Shown here: positions 49,733 to 63,800 of the stretch, piece after piece
Numbering within the stretch: the first letter of the stretch is position 1
Layout of the letters: each line of letters begins with the position of its first letter
Source: Triglochin maritima
Taxonomy: Eukaryota; Streptophyta; Magnoliopsida; Alismatales; Juncaginaceae
Reading direction: 5' to 3'
DNA length: 64,000 nt
Assembly: GCA_963682175.1 (NCBI GenBank)
Contig: OY821777.1
Location: forward strand, 13,846,001 to 13,910,000
Program-made: the position numbers and the translations under genes
The notes under the pieces: model-generated
Told to the model about the DNA's origin: nothing
The model's database searches: none
The model's input: the letters and a program-made list of their open reading frames with translations, nothing else

Positions 49733-49735
<3 letters not shown>

Positions 49736-52700
49736 GGAGGAGAAGAGGCGGAAGATGTTCGTAGCTTGGCCGCGGAGGCGGCGTACGACTACGACGGCGA
49801 CCCCCGGTGGTTGGAGTACTGGTCCAACGTCCTCATCCCTCCTCGTCTCGCCTCCAGGCCCGGAGTCGTCGACCACTTCAAGCTCAAGTTCTACAAGCGT
49901 TACGTCGTGAGTCTCATCCGTAAAGATTCGGGTTTTTTTTTTGGTTTTTTAGTGGAAAAAATTAGTTTTTGTTTGTTTGTTAGGGTTTGTTACTTTTTTA
50001 CCAAGTTCGAATTTGGTGATGGATTGTAAGAAGAAAGTGGGAATGAATGTCATGATTACCTTCTTATGTTAATTATTGTTTGGTTTTGTTAGTAGATTTT
50101 GATTGCTTGTTTGTGTAATACGAAGATTTGAAGTTGGGAAAGTGAGTGAGTGAGTGAGTGAGTGTTGTTTCAAGTAATTTGATCAAGGTGGTCGTGTCAT
50201 CGGATCGTTTTTGTCGGCATAGATATGTAAAAGTGAGATGATCATCAAATTGCTCTAATCTGATTCCCCCACCCCTAAGAATTCATACTAATGTTGGATA
50301 TTAATTTGCTTTTTTTGCCTTTTAGGATCCCACTTTTATAGTTAAACCCATGTCTTCAACAAGTGCGTCATACTCAGCAAGACCGTCGGGCTCCCCAACA
50401 GGACCAGAATCAGCAGATGCAGTCGATACAGGTGTGAAATGGCATCTCGACCATTGAGAATTACTTGTTTCCTACGAAGTCTTAGCAATTTGAGCCCTTT
50501 AGCTATCGCCCGTAAAATGTTTTTTTATTGATTGTTGTTCCAGGTCCAAGTATTAGTACGGGAAGAAGTGCAAGATCAGGCACCTATTCCAGTTCTGTGC
50601 CTTCAGGTCATTCTGTCGTTCAATTTGCCGCAGAGACATGGGTACTGTTGCTCTGTTACTTTTTTATGTGCTCGACATTTATTTATAGTCCGGTTTACAT
50701 GGAATTGTCTTATGTCTGTTGCTGGATTTACATAATGCAGTGATTTTCCTCAAAATTATGACTTCTTAAACAACCCTCCTAGAAATTGTACCACTGAAAA
50801 CGAATTTCATATATCATTAACTATACCATACAACAACAACAAACCTTTATTCCCAAACAAATTGGGGATATTATTAGCTATACTGTACTTGAAATATTTT
50901 TGTAAATAACTTTACATAATAACAAAAATCTCATGATCTGTTGTTTTGTTAATATTTGAAATATGCATTGTAGCAACATGTATTAGCGAAAATTCAAATT
51001 CTTTTCTTGCCAATGGAGAAAACTGATTATCATGACACGTCCTATCAGGCATGTAATTCCTTTTTATGACCATTTTGCAGGTTTTGTTTGCCATTTTCCT
51101 TTGTATCATTCCTGCAGCACCTAAAAACATTTCAAGCAATTCATACAGGTTCTCTTTACTGGGAACAGTCTTTTCTTCCTTATATTCCTTATGCAGTTTC
51201 TATGGGGTAATCTTGCTGAACTTCTGAATGTAACTTTTGTTGTGTAATTTTAGTTATATACAGAAACTGCAGTTGATTTTCCCCCCTTCTCCAGGTACCT
51301 AGGAATCTTACTGCCATGCAGACATGGATCCAGTCTATTGTTATGACCAAGGATTTCACGTACCTTGTATATTGCCTTATGTTTATTCCCTTTCATGTGA
51401 ACTTTAAGTGTGAGAGCAATTCACATATATTGTAGTTTTCAACCTTTACATCTTGTATTGAGTGTTTCACCATCATGCTTATCTCTATTATTGACTGCTT
51501 TGACTTCAGTTGCTTTGGTACCATTGATTTGCTGGGAGATTGAGCGAACTTCAAAGTTCTTGAAGTGCAAGTTCAACAATACCTATTTGTACAGGTACAT
51601 GAGTAGCAAATTATTTGTATTTCTTTTTCAAGTCCAGCAAGTTATTTATTATGTGCACTTTTAAATAACTCAATCTTGAAACTTGTGTTCAATGTGCTAT
51701 TCAATTCTTATATGCAAAAACACAATATTGGTTCCTTCAATGGAAATGGTCGAAGAGTTTCAATTACTCATCTTTGCTCTCTGTCTTCCAAATAATGCAA
51801 TATGCACTTAGTCACCTCTACATTATCGTTTTCATCATCTTCGGCAAAAGGTAAAAAGGAATTAATTGCGTTTGGGCTTTCCTTTTGGAGAGAAAAGGCT
51901 TATTTATTGAGAAGAACTCTTTTTAATTTCTTTAACATGTTATACTATAAGTTCTAGCTAAATTACCTATTTGATGGGATGCTTACCAAATGACAATTCT
52001 TGAAACGGATTTGAGAGTCCATCCCAGTATGAATACATATTTTATTACTTAGTGCTGGTAAGTCATTATTAGTTGTTCACCATTTCTCTTATATGTCATG
52101 TATAGCGATTTGACAACCATATATGTTAATCAACTAGGACAGATGATCCCAAATTTTATGGTAAAATGTTAGACATTTTTCTTGCATCAAGTTTCAGTTT
52201 TGATATTAACCTCAGCTAGCTTAATGGTACCCAGGAAATTGTTCGACAGGAGTTGCTCATGGGTGGAGGAAAACAGAATCTTCCTTAATAACTTGAGTTC
52301 AGATGCAGAAATTGCACAGGGTTTCCTTTTGATCCTCTCACTATTCTCGTATGTTTTTCATTGTTAGTCCCAGTCTCATGTTTTCCTATGATTTTGAATT
52401 CATATTTCATTCAATTATTATATCTTCTATATTCTGTGATTGCAAAAATTCTAACCATTATATTTATGTTATGATGCAGTTGGCAGCGCAATATAATACA
52501 GACCTTCATATATTGGCATGTAAGTTACTATTATTTATATATCTTGCTTTTATTTAGTGACTTGAAAATTAGGAAATAGCAATTCTTTAACAATTAGTCA
52601 TAGACTGATTATATGGTGATACGAATGCAGATAACTTCTCATAATGGTAGATACGCCTGTAGGCTGTACCAACAGTACCATGCCTTTACATAGGCTGAAG

Positions 52701-53069
52701 TTTGGCTCAACTGGTGTTTGATTTAATGTTCCTTGCGTTTTAATGATATGAAATATGGTATGACATGCTCGATGTTTTGGCTGGCTATCTTGGACGACTA
52801 CCTAATTATGAACTCAACCTCATCTAGACACTTACACCTGCAATGGGTATCAAGAAATGTATTTTAAAATTAACATTTAAGAGGAAGACTTTTAAAAAAA
52901 TTGTTTTCACTGAATGCAGCTCCTGAAGCTAATGTACCATGCACCTGCAACTGCCGGTTATCACCAGGATGCATGGGCCAGAATCGATCATGCCTTGAGC
53001 CCTTTTGTCCGCTATATCCCTTTCTTGAAATCTCCTCTATTGGCCATCAGAAGATGGTGGGTCAGTTAG
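49733..53069 (+). CDS. TMEM33/Pom33-family membrane protein
   Basis: Nine exons: 49733-49906, 50326-50431, 50544-50641, 51081-51206, 51295-51409, 51510-51594, 52235-52348, 52480-52519, 52920-53069. All use GT-AG and join to 1008 bp, 335 aa. The N-terminus (AAYDYDGDPRWLEYWSNVLI, then GVVDHFKLKFYKRYV) is followed by a Ser-rich linker (about residues 65-118). Hydrophobic segments follow: VLFAIFLCIIPAAP, LYSLCSFYG, FTYLVYCLMFIPFHVNFKFA and GFLLILSLFSW, with a conserved tail YWHLLKLMYHAPATAGYHQ and RRWW. Human TMEM33 and yeast Pom33 sit in the ER and nuclear envelope, shape tubular ER and interact with nuclear pores. The plant proteins have the extra N-terminal region seen here. The start was chosen because it is the first ATG after the leader and matches plant relatives. 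Confidence 0.9.
50826..50872 (-). repeat. SINE-like fragment in intron 3 of the TMEM33-like gene
   Basis: The text ACAACAACAACAAACC followed by CCCAAACAAATTGGGG is a very common plant short-repeat end, seen reversed here. The rest of the element is not recognisable. Confidence 0.35.
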
Positions 53070-55253
53070 TGCAGCTGCTATAAGACTAAGAGCCATCTTC
53101 TGTACTGCTATTATTGCCTAAATGAACAATAAAGCCTTTTTTCTGATCCCGAATCACCTCATCTTCAGAAAAAACAAATTCCATGGTGATTCAGTTCAGC
53201 AAGCTTTTTGTTGACCCGGTTTTTTGTGGTCCTACTCCTATGTAGTATTAGAAATTAGAACACTGTACCATTACCTTTTGCACTCCCAACATCTGTAATG
53301 GAGAATGCAGCACCAAGGTGAGCAGATTAAAATTGGTTGCTGTAAGAAAATTGCAATGCAACTGCATGATGGTAATCGTTACTGGAATTTATAGTAATCG
53401 TCGCGAAGCCAGAAAGCATAAGCTCTTCTATACTTTTGTTGTTTGGTTAACTCCAAAAACTTATAAATACGGTTAATATTGTATCATGCAGACTGGAAAA
53501 GTTATATCTGATAATCGACGTTTCCTGAATCATTATGAAGCTTATGTGTAATAGATTGTAAAATATATACATACATTATATATAATCGGTCGTGCGATGT
53601 TATTTATTTGCTTCAACAGTTAAACCTATATTCTATCTGCACAGAAGATCCTAAGAATTCCATTAGAACCAGTGTTTTGTAATTTCTTTACAGAAAAATG
53701 GTATGCCGTTTGAACTTTAATTCTTCATACTTGTACTTCTTTAGATGCTTAGGGAACCATTTGCCGTGTAATCTTGTAATATCTTGGTTAATTAATAGGA
53801 GTGAAATCAGGTATGCAAGCAATTCTGCAAAAATGAATAATTCAAAAGCAACTCCCAATAGCTTGACCCTCCTCCCCTTGAAATATTACGTCATGTAATG
53901 AGCTGGTTAGGTTTGGAGAGTTGTTACTGACCAACAGTTGACACTTCATAAGGAAATAAGGAATCCTTCTTTACACTGTGCATCGTCCCAACAAAAATTC
54001 AAAGATTGTAAATAATATACACCCACCATTCAACAACTAGACTGGTCCCTTTAATTTGACCCAAAGGTCAAGGATTAAACTAAGAAGCATTTAGATGCGT
54101 ACATGGATTTTGAAAGTGTTTCATAGGGTCTCACTTGGGAAATGCACGTTGAAATATGGTTTTTGTCTTTATTTGACCGGATCTATCTGTTTCATTAAGT
54201 GTTTAATTTACTTGATTATTCATACATTTTAAATAAGCATCATGCATTTGTTTAATAAACTTAACATTATTTGGCATTAGTATATACGTGTTCATCAAGG
54301 CAATGTCTGTTGAAACAACTTGATGTTTAATATACTGAACTGAACTGCAGTTCATCGTCGGAAAACTACTTAAATCGCTCGTCTGAATTATCATTTTGTC
54401 ATTTTGTTCTTTCTACTTATATAACTCTTCATTTCACTCTCCTAACACAACTCTCTCTTCATATTACTCTTATATTCATCAGAAATAATGTCTTGGAGAC
54501 AAGGAAAAGAGCCAACAGACACACTGGACAACTCGAATCTGATAAAATGTCTTATTTAGTTTTTTTAATTTAAAAAAATAAAAGGCAGGCACCTACGGGA
54601 GCCCCCCTTTGGGTCGGACAGCTCCCTCGAACGCCCGCCCATAGGGGGCGGCGTCTGAAGGAGTCGCTCCCCCAAAATATTCAGATGACCAGATAGAGGT
54701 CGGTAAACCGACCGTATAATTGTCTCTACAATTACAATGCACTGATGGAAACTTGGTCATCCGCATGGAACATATTCGGTAGACCGAGAAACAAATTGTC
54801 GACCGTCTAAGACCTCATTAGATCCTGCGCTCGAGGTTAATTATACGGGTTGGATTACAACGAGTTTTTGCAAGTGATAAGATTCAAAAATTTCCAGATC
54901 CAACAATTTCAAAATCCAAAAAAATTCGTGATCCTATCTGGTCGACCGTCTCCTCCTGGATTTGCTCCCTTAACAAATATAGATCAATATTCAACAGAAA
55001 CTACACCAGATACCACATGAAAATCAAACTTGCTTAGCAGTATAAGAAAATTGGTAATTTGAACAAAACCAATCAAATAAAACAATGTGACTATTCAAGG
55101 CCAAAAATCAAAATTTACAATTCCATGACCTATCTACATCTCCTGAACAAATGATACAAACACACCTAGTTTCTGATACGATCAAACCAGTAAAGCACCC
55201 AAAATCTGCTGAAGAAAGCGCAACTGTACACCAATGACTGAGCAAAACTAAAG
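53070..55253. other. Intergenic DNA between TMEM33-like and flippase genes
   Basis: The genes converge here. 53070-53500 likely holds the 3' untranslated region of the plus-strand gene (AATAAAGCC near 53127 is a possible polyadenylation signal). 54590-54680 is GC-rich (GGGAGCCCCCCTTTGGG). 54690-54960 carries palindromic CGGT/ACCG words. No open frame is supported. Confidence 0.45.
54690..54960. repeat. Isolated fragment of the CGGTnnACCG palindrome class
   Basis: GGTCGGTAAACCGACCG near 54699, TTCGGTAGACCGAG near 54777 and TGGTCGACCGTC near 54938 occur without a following TATAAATA box. This looks like the leftover of another LTR. Confidence 0.55.
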
Positions 55254-58200
55254 CTATCTGTCTGAATGAACCACATCATATATTTTTTGCTTCAGCTTAC
55301 TGGCCTTGGCTTCTCGCCTGGCTGTATAACCGACTGTGTTCTTTCTCAAAGACCCCTGGCGCACTGCGTGGCAGAATTCAGGGTCCTCGCATTGCCCGTC
55401 TAACCGCAACCACTGAATCATCTCGTGGTACCTCGGGAAGAAACGAATCTGAATTGCCGAGTACGAGAAGTAGGGGATGAGTGTGGAGACCACAACAAAG
55501 AGAGTCACTATCCAAAACGACGCAGCAGGGGCACACGCTTCTATGAAGACCTTGTAAGCATTTGTCGATATGGTGGGCGTCATCGCGCCGTAGGCCAACA
55601 TGAAGAGGTACCAGATTGCAATGCTTCCCCATATGAAAATGTGCTGTATTAAGGTGAAATATCGGATGAAGAGCGCCATTTGGCAGTTCACGACCCAAAC
55701 TACGCATGTGTACATTGCTGCTCCGAAGACATCACTACCTGCAACTTGCCCGTCCTTCCTGAAAATCCCATGCTGAAACGCTTTTGTGCAGAAGAAGAAG
55801 ATGGTTATGGCATTCAAAACACCAGTAAACATCCATCTTAAAATACGAGTCCAACTGAATAAAATGTTCTGAACGCCTTGTTGGTATAGAAGAGGAAACT
55901 GCATTGCAATGAAAATCATATCTCAATAACACGATAAATGTAAAACATGATATCATTTACATGAAAATTCTTTTATAAATAAGTCATCTGATAATTGCTA
56001 AGGTAGATTGCCAATAAGTGGGGAGTAATAGTATATACCCACCCTTACACAATATTGCGCCGAAACATCTTGGTCGAATACCCCCAAGGCAATTGCCGGA
56101 AGCGACGTGAAGAAGACATTATACAGAGATAAAAACCAATCGTTGTATGCAGGTTGCCCGGAAAATGATGTGTACGCCTCGTACAGAAACACGGTAATGC
56201 CGAAGGTGATGTTCTTATAGAAGAAATAGCATATCTGCAGATATGATCAAAAGGTGACATTATAAGATACAAAGTGCCATGTAAAGAAAGATTTCAAAGA
56301 TAAAAGTGAGGCGATACCATTGATGTGATCCTCCTATAACACCAGTGTCCATGCACCAGCAGCAAATGCTCCAGGAAACGAAATTGAGCAATTGCAATAT
56401 CACTTGCCATAACAGCCTAGAAAGGTTTATAGTGTAAAATAAAGTTCAGACACAATTGACAAAATATACGATTCTGACTCTAATAGATCCGGAGAATGAG
56501 AATAAAAACAATATATTAAGAAGATAGAAATATGAAAGCTAAATATCAAAGAGACTAACCTGCATTCCTTCAAAGCCACTGATACCAACTCCTATATCGG
56601 CTTCTTGAAGCATACCAACATCATTGGCTCCATCACCAATGGCTAATACCGTCTTACGTATTCCATTTTTAACAAGTCTTGTAACCTATACATTTGTAAA
56701 CATCCAGATAAAACCAACAAAATAATAACCTTGACAGAGGTATCAACCTTAGGAAACAATTCGATACTTACAAGGGCCTTTTGTTTTGGAGATGAGCGAC
56801 AACAGATAACGGAAGCACATTCAATTGCCAGGGCTAGGAATGCATCTTTGGCATTGTCCTCCAGAGCAAATGCAAGTGACTTGCCATCAATAATCAAAGC
56901 AAACACATCGGTATTTGACGAACGAATAAGTGAGATCCCCTCATCTATTTGGTGAACGACACTGGCCTTCGATGCCTACAGGTAGAAACATCAGTTAGAA
57001 GAACAAATTACGAATACTTAGTGTTACCAAAAAGGTTTCATAAAAGGAGTTTACCTTCGCAATAGCACTCTTGCTCCCTTCTCGCTCCAATTCCTTGATC
57101 TCCGGCGTATCCAAGCTTAAAACTATCTGTTTCATTCCTTGTCTCAGTAAGCTACACGAGAAACTGCAAAAACAACAGGAGTCGTCAGAACACGAAGATG
57201 GGTGCACCGATTTAACTTCTCAACGATATCATTTCTTCTTCTATTCTTACCCAATATTGATGGCCGTCTCCAATTTATCTCCCGTGAGTACCCATATCTT
57301 GATTCCGGCTTGGGCAAGTTTATCAATGCATTCAGGAACCTAAATCATATGAGAAATCAATAAGGACAAAGTTCAATCAATATCTGGATGCTTCTCAATA
57401 AATAAAAATTATCTTCTACTCACCCCATTTTGAAGCTTATCCTCGACAGCTGTGGCACCAACAAGTATCAAGTCCTTCTCTATCATCTCCGCCGCAGCAT
57501 CGATTTGTTCAGCTCGATCCGCACTCACAGAGTTCTTGGCCTCCGTAAATCTTCTGTTGAATTCAGCATACTCATCTTCTTGGAGGTCGCGGTATGCCAC
57601 TACCAAGGTTCTCAGACCAGCATCTGCGTAATTATTTATATGCTCCTTGGTCACATTCTCAAACGACCTTCCATCTTTTGAAAGCAGTTCAAACATAATA
57701 CTGTTTCAAACACAAAGAATAAGAATGCCTTCTAAAAAAGTAAAATGTTTCAATCCAAAACAATAGTGTTCCAGTGGCACTGACCTATCAGCACCTTTGC
57801 TTAAAAGCAACAGCTTCCCGTTCTCATCTCTGACTATCACCGACATCCGTTTCCGAGTACTATTGAACTCTAAAATATTCAATAGCTTATAGGACCTGAA
57901 AAAAATAGTAGAAACCGTTAGTTGTTTGGGAGAAAAATATATATATGTGAATGAAGATTAAGAGTCCAAATACATGATACAACTATCCAACCTTTCCACT
58001 GTTTTTCCTATAGAAGGATCTCGCTCACGGAGAAAGATGCTAGTCTGGGTTCTTTGGTAAAACTCAAAACCCATTTCTCTCGCAGCAACAACAAAGGCAG
58101 CCTCATCTGGTGACTCGGCTTCATACATAACTTTCCCTGAGCTTTCCTCCACTTCAGGTACAGCAGTGTGACACACGGCTAATATATGGAAAAATAAGCG

Positions 58201-59864
58201 GATAAGACGAGAGTAAGGCTCGTGCACCCAGTTTCCATCCATGAGGCGTTCATCTTCGAAATTGAAACCTTTAACTGCAGGAGTTGCATCGGCGTTATCA
58301 TTATCCACAAATACATTACCACCACCCTTTCCTGGCAATGGTGATCTATTTCTTCTAGCCATTGCCTTCTCAACCTCCGTAACCCCACGACCATATGCTT
58401 TTCCAGCAATAGAACATTTAATGAATTCCATGGAGTTACATGTCAATGTCCCGGTCTTGTCTGACAGAATTGTGTCGACCTGGCCAAGCTCCTCGTTCAA
58501 GTTGGACGTGCGAGCATGTGCTGGCTTGTCGGCCTCCTCATAGTACATATTGATGTCCCGGTTGATAAAAATGCTCTGCAAAATCTTAACTATTTCTATG
58601 GAGACATATAAAGAGATTGGGATGAAGTAACTGTACAACATCATAGCAGTTAGAAAATGCAATATTGCTGCAATAGGTGCTCTTTTAGGATCATAATAGA
58701 TGGACGAGTTGTTCGGACGAAGATACCATCGCCTGGTTTCACCGTTTTCCAAATCTCTCTTGGTTACTATCCCAAAGACTATCGATCCAACAGTAGAAAT
58801 TAAGACCAAGAAAGATAGCAAGAAGTATATTATCTTATCCATTTTCTTCTCAACATTGCTTCTCTTGGAAGGTGGTGTTGTGGCGTTTTGCATAACTTTG
58901 GTATCATTGCCGGTGAAGACTACAACTCCATAAACATAGTCTGTGTTTCGGAGCTTGGAATCTCTGAGAAGAAGTTGCTGAGGTGACAAAGCATACTGCT
59001 CCTCTTCATAGTCCATTGTTCCCACGAAAGAATACAAATTGGCATTGGGGTCTTCACATTTAACTATGCCTTTGAAATCCTTGAAGTCATGATCATCTTG
59101 CAAGCTTGATGTCACTTCTAGTGATTGCTTCAGCTTCAAATTTGTTTCGCCATCAAGGTTCATGGTTTCAACATAACAAATGGCATCCTCATAGCTCGAA
59201 GACAGCAATAGGAGGTCGGTAGGAAAAAAATGGTCCTTCTCCACCTTGACTATATCTCCAACTCTAAGGCTCTTCCAATCAGCATATTCAAATGTACCAT
59301 CACCTTTATGAACCTTAACTTTGCGGCTGTTCACTTCCTTGTCCTGAAAAATATTTCAAATATCAGACTAGATAAAAAATTAATAATATCTACATATTCT
59401 TGAGCAAATTAAGCTTCAGCGAACAAATTGGGGTCAGTTCATGAGTAGGACAAAAGTCACAAATCAGCTAAAATTCCTTACTAAAAGTAACTTGTGGAAC
59501 AATTTTCCATCAACTCTTTCACAAACAGTTGGAAGCAAGATGAATGATATCAAGCTATCTCAAAATCACATGAATAAGGAAAATACATAATTTGATAGGA
59601 AATTAAAAGAGCTGAAACAAGATGACTAAAAGTTGCAAAGTATGGGTACCAGAAATTCGACATATATGATCAGAAAATAAGTTTCAACACATCAAAACAA
59701 AAAAAATGAACATCAAATCAATTTGAAATCTCAAGATTTAGCAGATAAAAGCATTGAGACAATGAGATAAGATAGAATGATACTAATAATAATATGATAT
59801 CAAACATCAGTAAAAAAGGAAATTACAAAAGAATGGGCCAAGATATATATCCCGTTCAGCAGAG

Positions 59865-59909
<45 letters not shown>

Positions 59910-60300
59910 GCTGGAATCGCCTCAAATCTTCGATGGCTTCCTTACCCATCGTCGCACCGATGACAACAATCAAAGGCACTATGGCACTCGTACCCGAGTA
60001 AGGTGCTAAAGGAGAGAAAGCAAGGAGACCGGTGAAAAGAAAATATATGTTGGCAACCCTCCTGAACTGCTCAAACAAGGACTTGGGGACGAAAGTTGCC
60101 AAGTTATACTTGGTTGTGGATACATAATTGGACCTATAGCTGCGATTTTGAGCCTCGAAACAATCCGGCTCGTTGACGAACACAACCCGCGAATAACCGG
60201 GGCCACCGATCTGCGAGTGGTCCTCCTGCAACGACGGCTTCACGCACGAGAAGGTGTAGATCTTGCTCAAAAGCAATTTCCTTCTTCTCCCACCCGCCAT
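55254..60300 (-). CDS. P4-type phospholipid-transporting ATPase (ALA9-12 group)
   Basis: Eleven minus-strand exons: 59908-60300, 57992-59343, 57785-57895, 57424-57700, 57251-57339, 57055-57163, 56772-56975, 56560-56685, 56318-56416, 56043-56234, 55254-55898. All are GT-AG and in frame, giving about 1198 aa, the normal length. The first ATG is at 60300 ([15 protein letters not shown]). Diagnostic motifs are [15 protein letters not shown] (first membrane pair), DGETNLK (actuator, about 195), DKTGTLT (phosphorylated Asp about 426), KGAD (nucleotide binding), [23 protein letters not shown] (about 862) and the C-terminal membrane domain ([16 protein letters not shown]). P4-ATPases flip lipids to the cytosolic leaflet with a CDC50/ALIS partner. 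Membrane location and substrate (phosphatidylcholine or related, by the group) are inferred. The ALA10-like choice rests on overall resemblance. Confidence 0.96.
59868..59906. repeat. TA microsatellite at the intron 1 donor of the flippase gene
   Basis: The minus-strand donor of exon 1 is CAG|GTATATATA..., so the TA run begins within the splice signal itself. Length changes would alter bases right after the GT. Confidence 0.9.
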
Positions 60301-60850
60301 CCCCACTTAAACTTAAAACCAAATCTCCACTAATTAAACCACCCTTCACCAAACCACCTCCCAAAATCCAAACTCTTAAAGGGAAACAAATCAGCTTCAG
60401 ATCCAAAGTTGAACAAATGCAATTCCCAAACTAATCCTCACCACCAAAAAGCACAAGAACACCTCAAAGGTGACACCTTTGGACCTCTTGGGAGCTCAAA
60501 CCACCTCAAAACCGAAAACCCACAAAACAAAATCCCACCTTTGGCAAAACCAAAAACCCAAAATCCGTTTCTCCACCCCAAACACCAACTCCCGACCAGA
60601 AAGGCCTCACCTTTGCACGACCCACACAAAAAAAAGCTTTTAGGAGATGTTTAGTTGGGATAAGGTGAAGTTCGGACAGAGAGAGAGAGATTCACAGGAA
60701 TAAGAAGAAGAAAAAGAGAAGTTTGAGGTTTGGTTCCAAAGGTGTTGGCGGCTTGAAGGGATCCTTCCGAGCATTGACTGGAACAAAACAGAAGACCGAC
60801 AAAACGAAAACCCAACAACGATTAGTTTGATTGGTTCATTTCTCACATGG
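60301..60850 (-). promoter_or_regulatory. 5' leader and proximal promoter of the flippase gene
   Basis: A region rich in A and C on the plus strand (T/G on the minus) precedes the start codon. A GA run near 60680-60690 (AGAGAGAGAGA) could lie in the leader. No clear TATA box was found, so the exact start of transcription is unknown. Confidence 0.35.
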
Positions 60851-63800
60851 AAAATATTAGGCGCGGAAATATTGGGTTTTCCTTTTTTCTTTTTTTGCGT
60901 GAAGGAAATATAATAACTTGGAGAAGGGTTCGATTTTATTTTTGGGGTTGTGGTTGTGGCCTTGTGGGTGAGAAATTTGGGAGGAAGGAAAAAGAAAAGT
61001 TTTTTTTTTTTTTGAGATTTTGTTTTTCTTCTAGATGGTGTTTCCAGTACGCCTGGAACGTTAAAGTAGTTGCTGCAAATTGTGACTTTTAGATTAGGTG
61101 GGTTGGGGTTTATTGGGTTATTTGTAAATTGACCCTCTTACTAAAACTAATAGCGGACGTTGTTCAGAATAACTAATGTGTCAATCTCATATCATGAGCT
61201 AACTTGTAAAAGGCAGTCATATGCCCATTTTGACTTCCTGAGTGCACTGGTCTTTCGATTTATGTACGTGTACAACCAATATTAGAGGGAAAATTGGAAC
61301 AAGAGGACATCGAATTGAGAATAGTATTTTAGCTTTTTCAACTTGAATAAGAAGAATCACGACCCCTCCTTGAGAGCCACATTCATGTCTTCAATCTTCT
61401 CAAACTTGAATAACACAAACCACTCGAGCGCTTGATGATATCAACCCTCTACTATTGGATGGAAATCAAGCCTCTACTATTACTCCCAGAGTTAGTTAAT
61501 ATCGTTGATCTTGATTTGCACCTCTCGTTGGGTGTTGTTGACAATGGTGCAAAATTTAGGAGACAAATTATAATTTACCATTCCACAGCAATGCACCTCT
61601 CGTTCATCCCGACGACTTAGGTCTTTCACCTTTTTTTTCTTTTTTTTCCTACAGGCACGACACAACCTCATATTTCTTCGTCATTATTCACTCGTTAATC
61701 ATGACCTATGTCTTCCCACTCTCTTTCCTCCGTATCATTAATTTTCTTTTCAACATTTATAATATTCCAAAATCATTTATATTTACCAAAAACATTAATA
61801 ATATTATATTTGGAAAATCAAAATATCAATAAATCTCGTATTTGTATTTTTTAAATCATTTTAATCTGTTTTTAAAATCTTCAAATTATTTTTATTTTAA
61901 AAAAATTATTGAATAAAATAACCAATTTTTTTAATACACTCCCCCGTCTGAATCAAGAAAAAATTAAAAAAAAAATTAAAAATTAAAAATAATTACAAAA
62001 CGTATATTTTAAAAAAGATTAAAACTAATTAAAAAAACAAAAACAAAACAAAAAATTAACAAAAAAACCACCCAACCAGGTTGTACCAAGTGGCACAACC
62101 TGGCGGTTGGATGACCCGGTTGTCCCACAATCGGATCCTTAGCGGGGTCATCCACGTGGATTCGTGGAGTTGGGAACATCTCTGTGTTTTTCTTCAGGTC
62201 ATGCTCTAATTGCCATGGTAAGTAATGATCGGTGGAGTTGGGAACATCTCACTTTAAATATTGAGTTTTTTTCTGGATCATTTCTTTGGCAGTTCGCTTC
62301 GGATTATTTATCATTATTCTCCAATCTAACCATAACGCGTTTCAGAATTATTGACTTCTTCTCCTATTGAACAAGTACTCCACAATCATCCTTTCATATA
62401 TGCATTACTTTTAAAATTGTTATAGCATTCTAGCATCTTGAAGTTGCTTCAATGATTCTTGTTGAGGAACTTACATAAGCCAAAAATTAGAATACATTAT
62501 GAGAAAATGAAACTTCCGTAGAAGATAAGCAACTTAAAAACTTTCATAAAAATTCTCGTAGAATCGAGAATAATGAAGTTTTCATTACGTACATTTCATA
62601 TCATGAATTGGTAATTGCATCCAATCTCCGAAAATATCTTAATTGTTTCGAATTTTTCATTTTTGGAATGAAATATTTACAAAATCTCCGTGAATAAGAT
62701 TTTTCAAGTCTTATTCAAAATTTTATCTAGAAGATTAACAACATGATCTTTCCATGATTCTTTAATCTAACTAACGCGCTTAAGAATTATTGACTTCGTC
62801 CTCTCCTATTCAAACGTATACCCATCCTTATTCCTCTCTTTTTTATATAAAAAATAAAAATAAATCTCAATGACTATTCATAGAGAAGCTTCACAATTGC
62901 GTAAAAAGCCATACGTTGACAAAATCCAGATTAATATCTTGTTAATTACGAAAAGAGAAACAATATTATTGACAGAGACATGTTGGCAACATGCATGTTT
63001 GTTTTTTATTAGTAAATCAAATAAAGTCTTCCTGATCTTCTAGAAGTGGGATTGAATTGAGATTGCATTGCATTGCAGCACAAGAAACGGCGTCGGAGAG
63101 GAAGAATCGAACAACATGTGAGGTGAGGTGAGGTGAGGTTGCGGTCAAACTGAGGCATGCAATTGCATGTCTCGACAACTTCCTAACTCAATATATACAA
63201 ATACGTAGAAAATTATTTTGATTGTTTTCTAGTGCTTTGACTTTTGGCATACGTAGGATTATACCTATACAAATAGTTTAAGGTATCTGCACATATATGT
63301 GTACGTACACTTTAATATGAAACTATAATAGTAGCCTTGTGTAGGGTTTTTTTCTTCAAATTGATTTTTTTTGAAAGAAATGACCAAGAAAAAACCATTA
63401 ACCTATATATATATACTTATATATTGGAATCAGATAAGCCATATCTATGGTCTTCTTTTGTTATACATACACAAGTACACTTGTAAATTACTTAATAAGA
63501 TAAGTCTATGTTTAATTTTGTGCTGGTAATTAAATATGTTGCACTTATGTTAATATTCATTATAGTAACTTTGTAGAGCATAAGTTAGTGTTGGAAATTG
63601 TTAGTTCAAGTCTATATAGTTGAATTTTAACCGTTTGTTTCAAAATTGAAATACCATCTGTTTTCTGTTTGGTTTTATAATTAATTCGACCTGAATTTTC
63701 AAATTATTATCCTTCCGGTAGGAAATAGCAATGTACTAAATACAAATAACTTTACATGTTACATCCCATAGTTAACGTATGATAATTACATAAATTTGAC

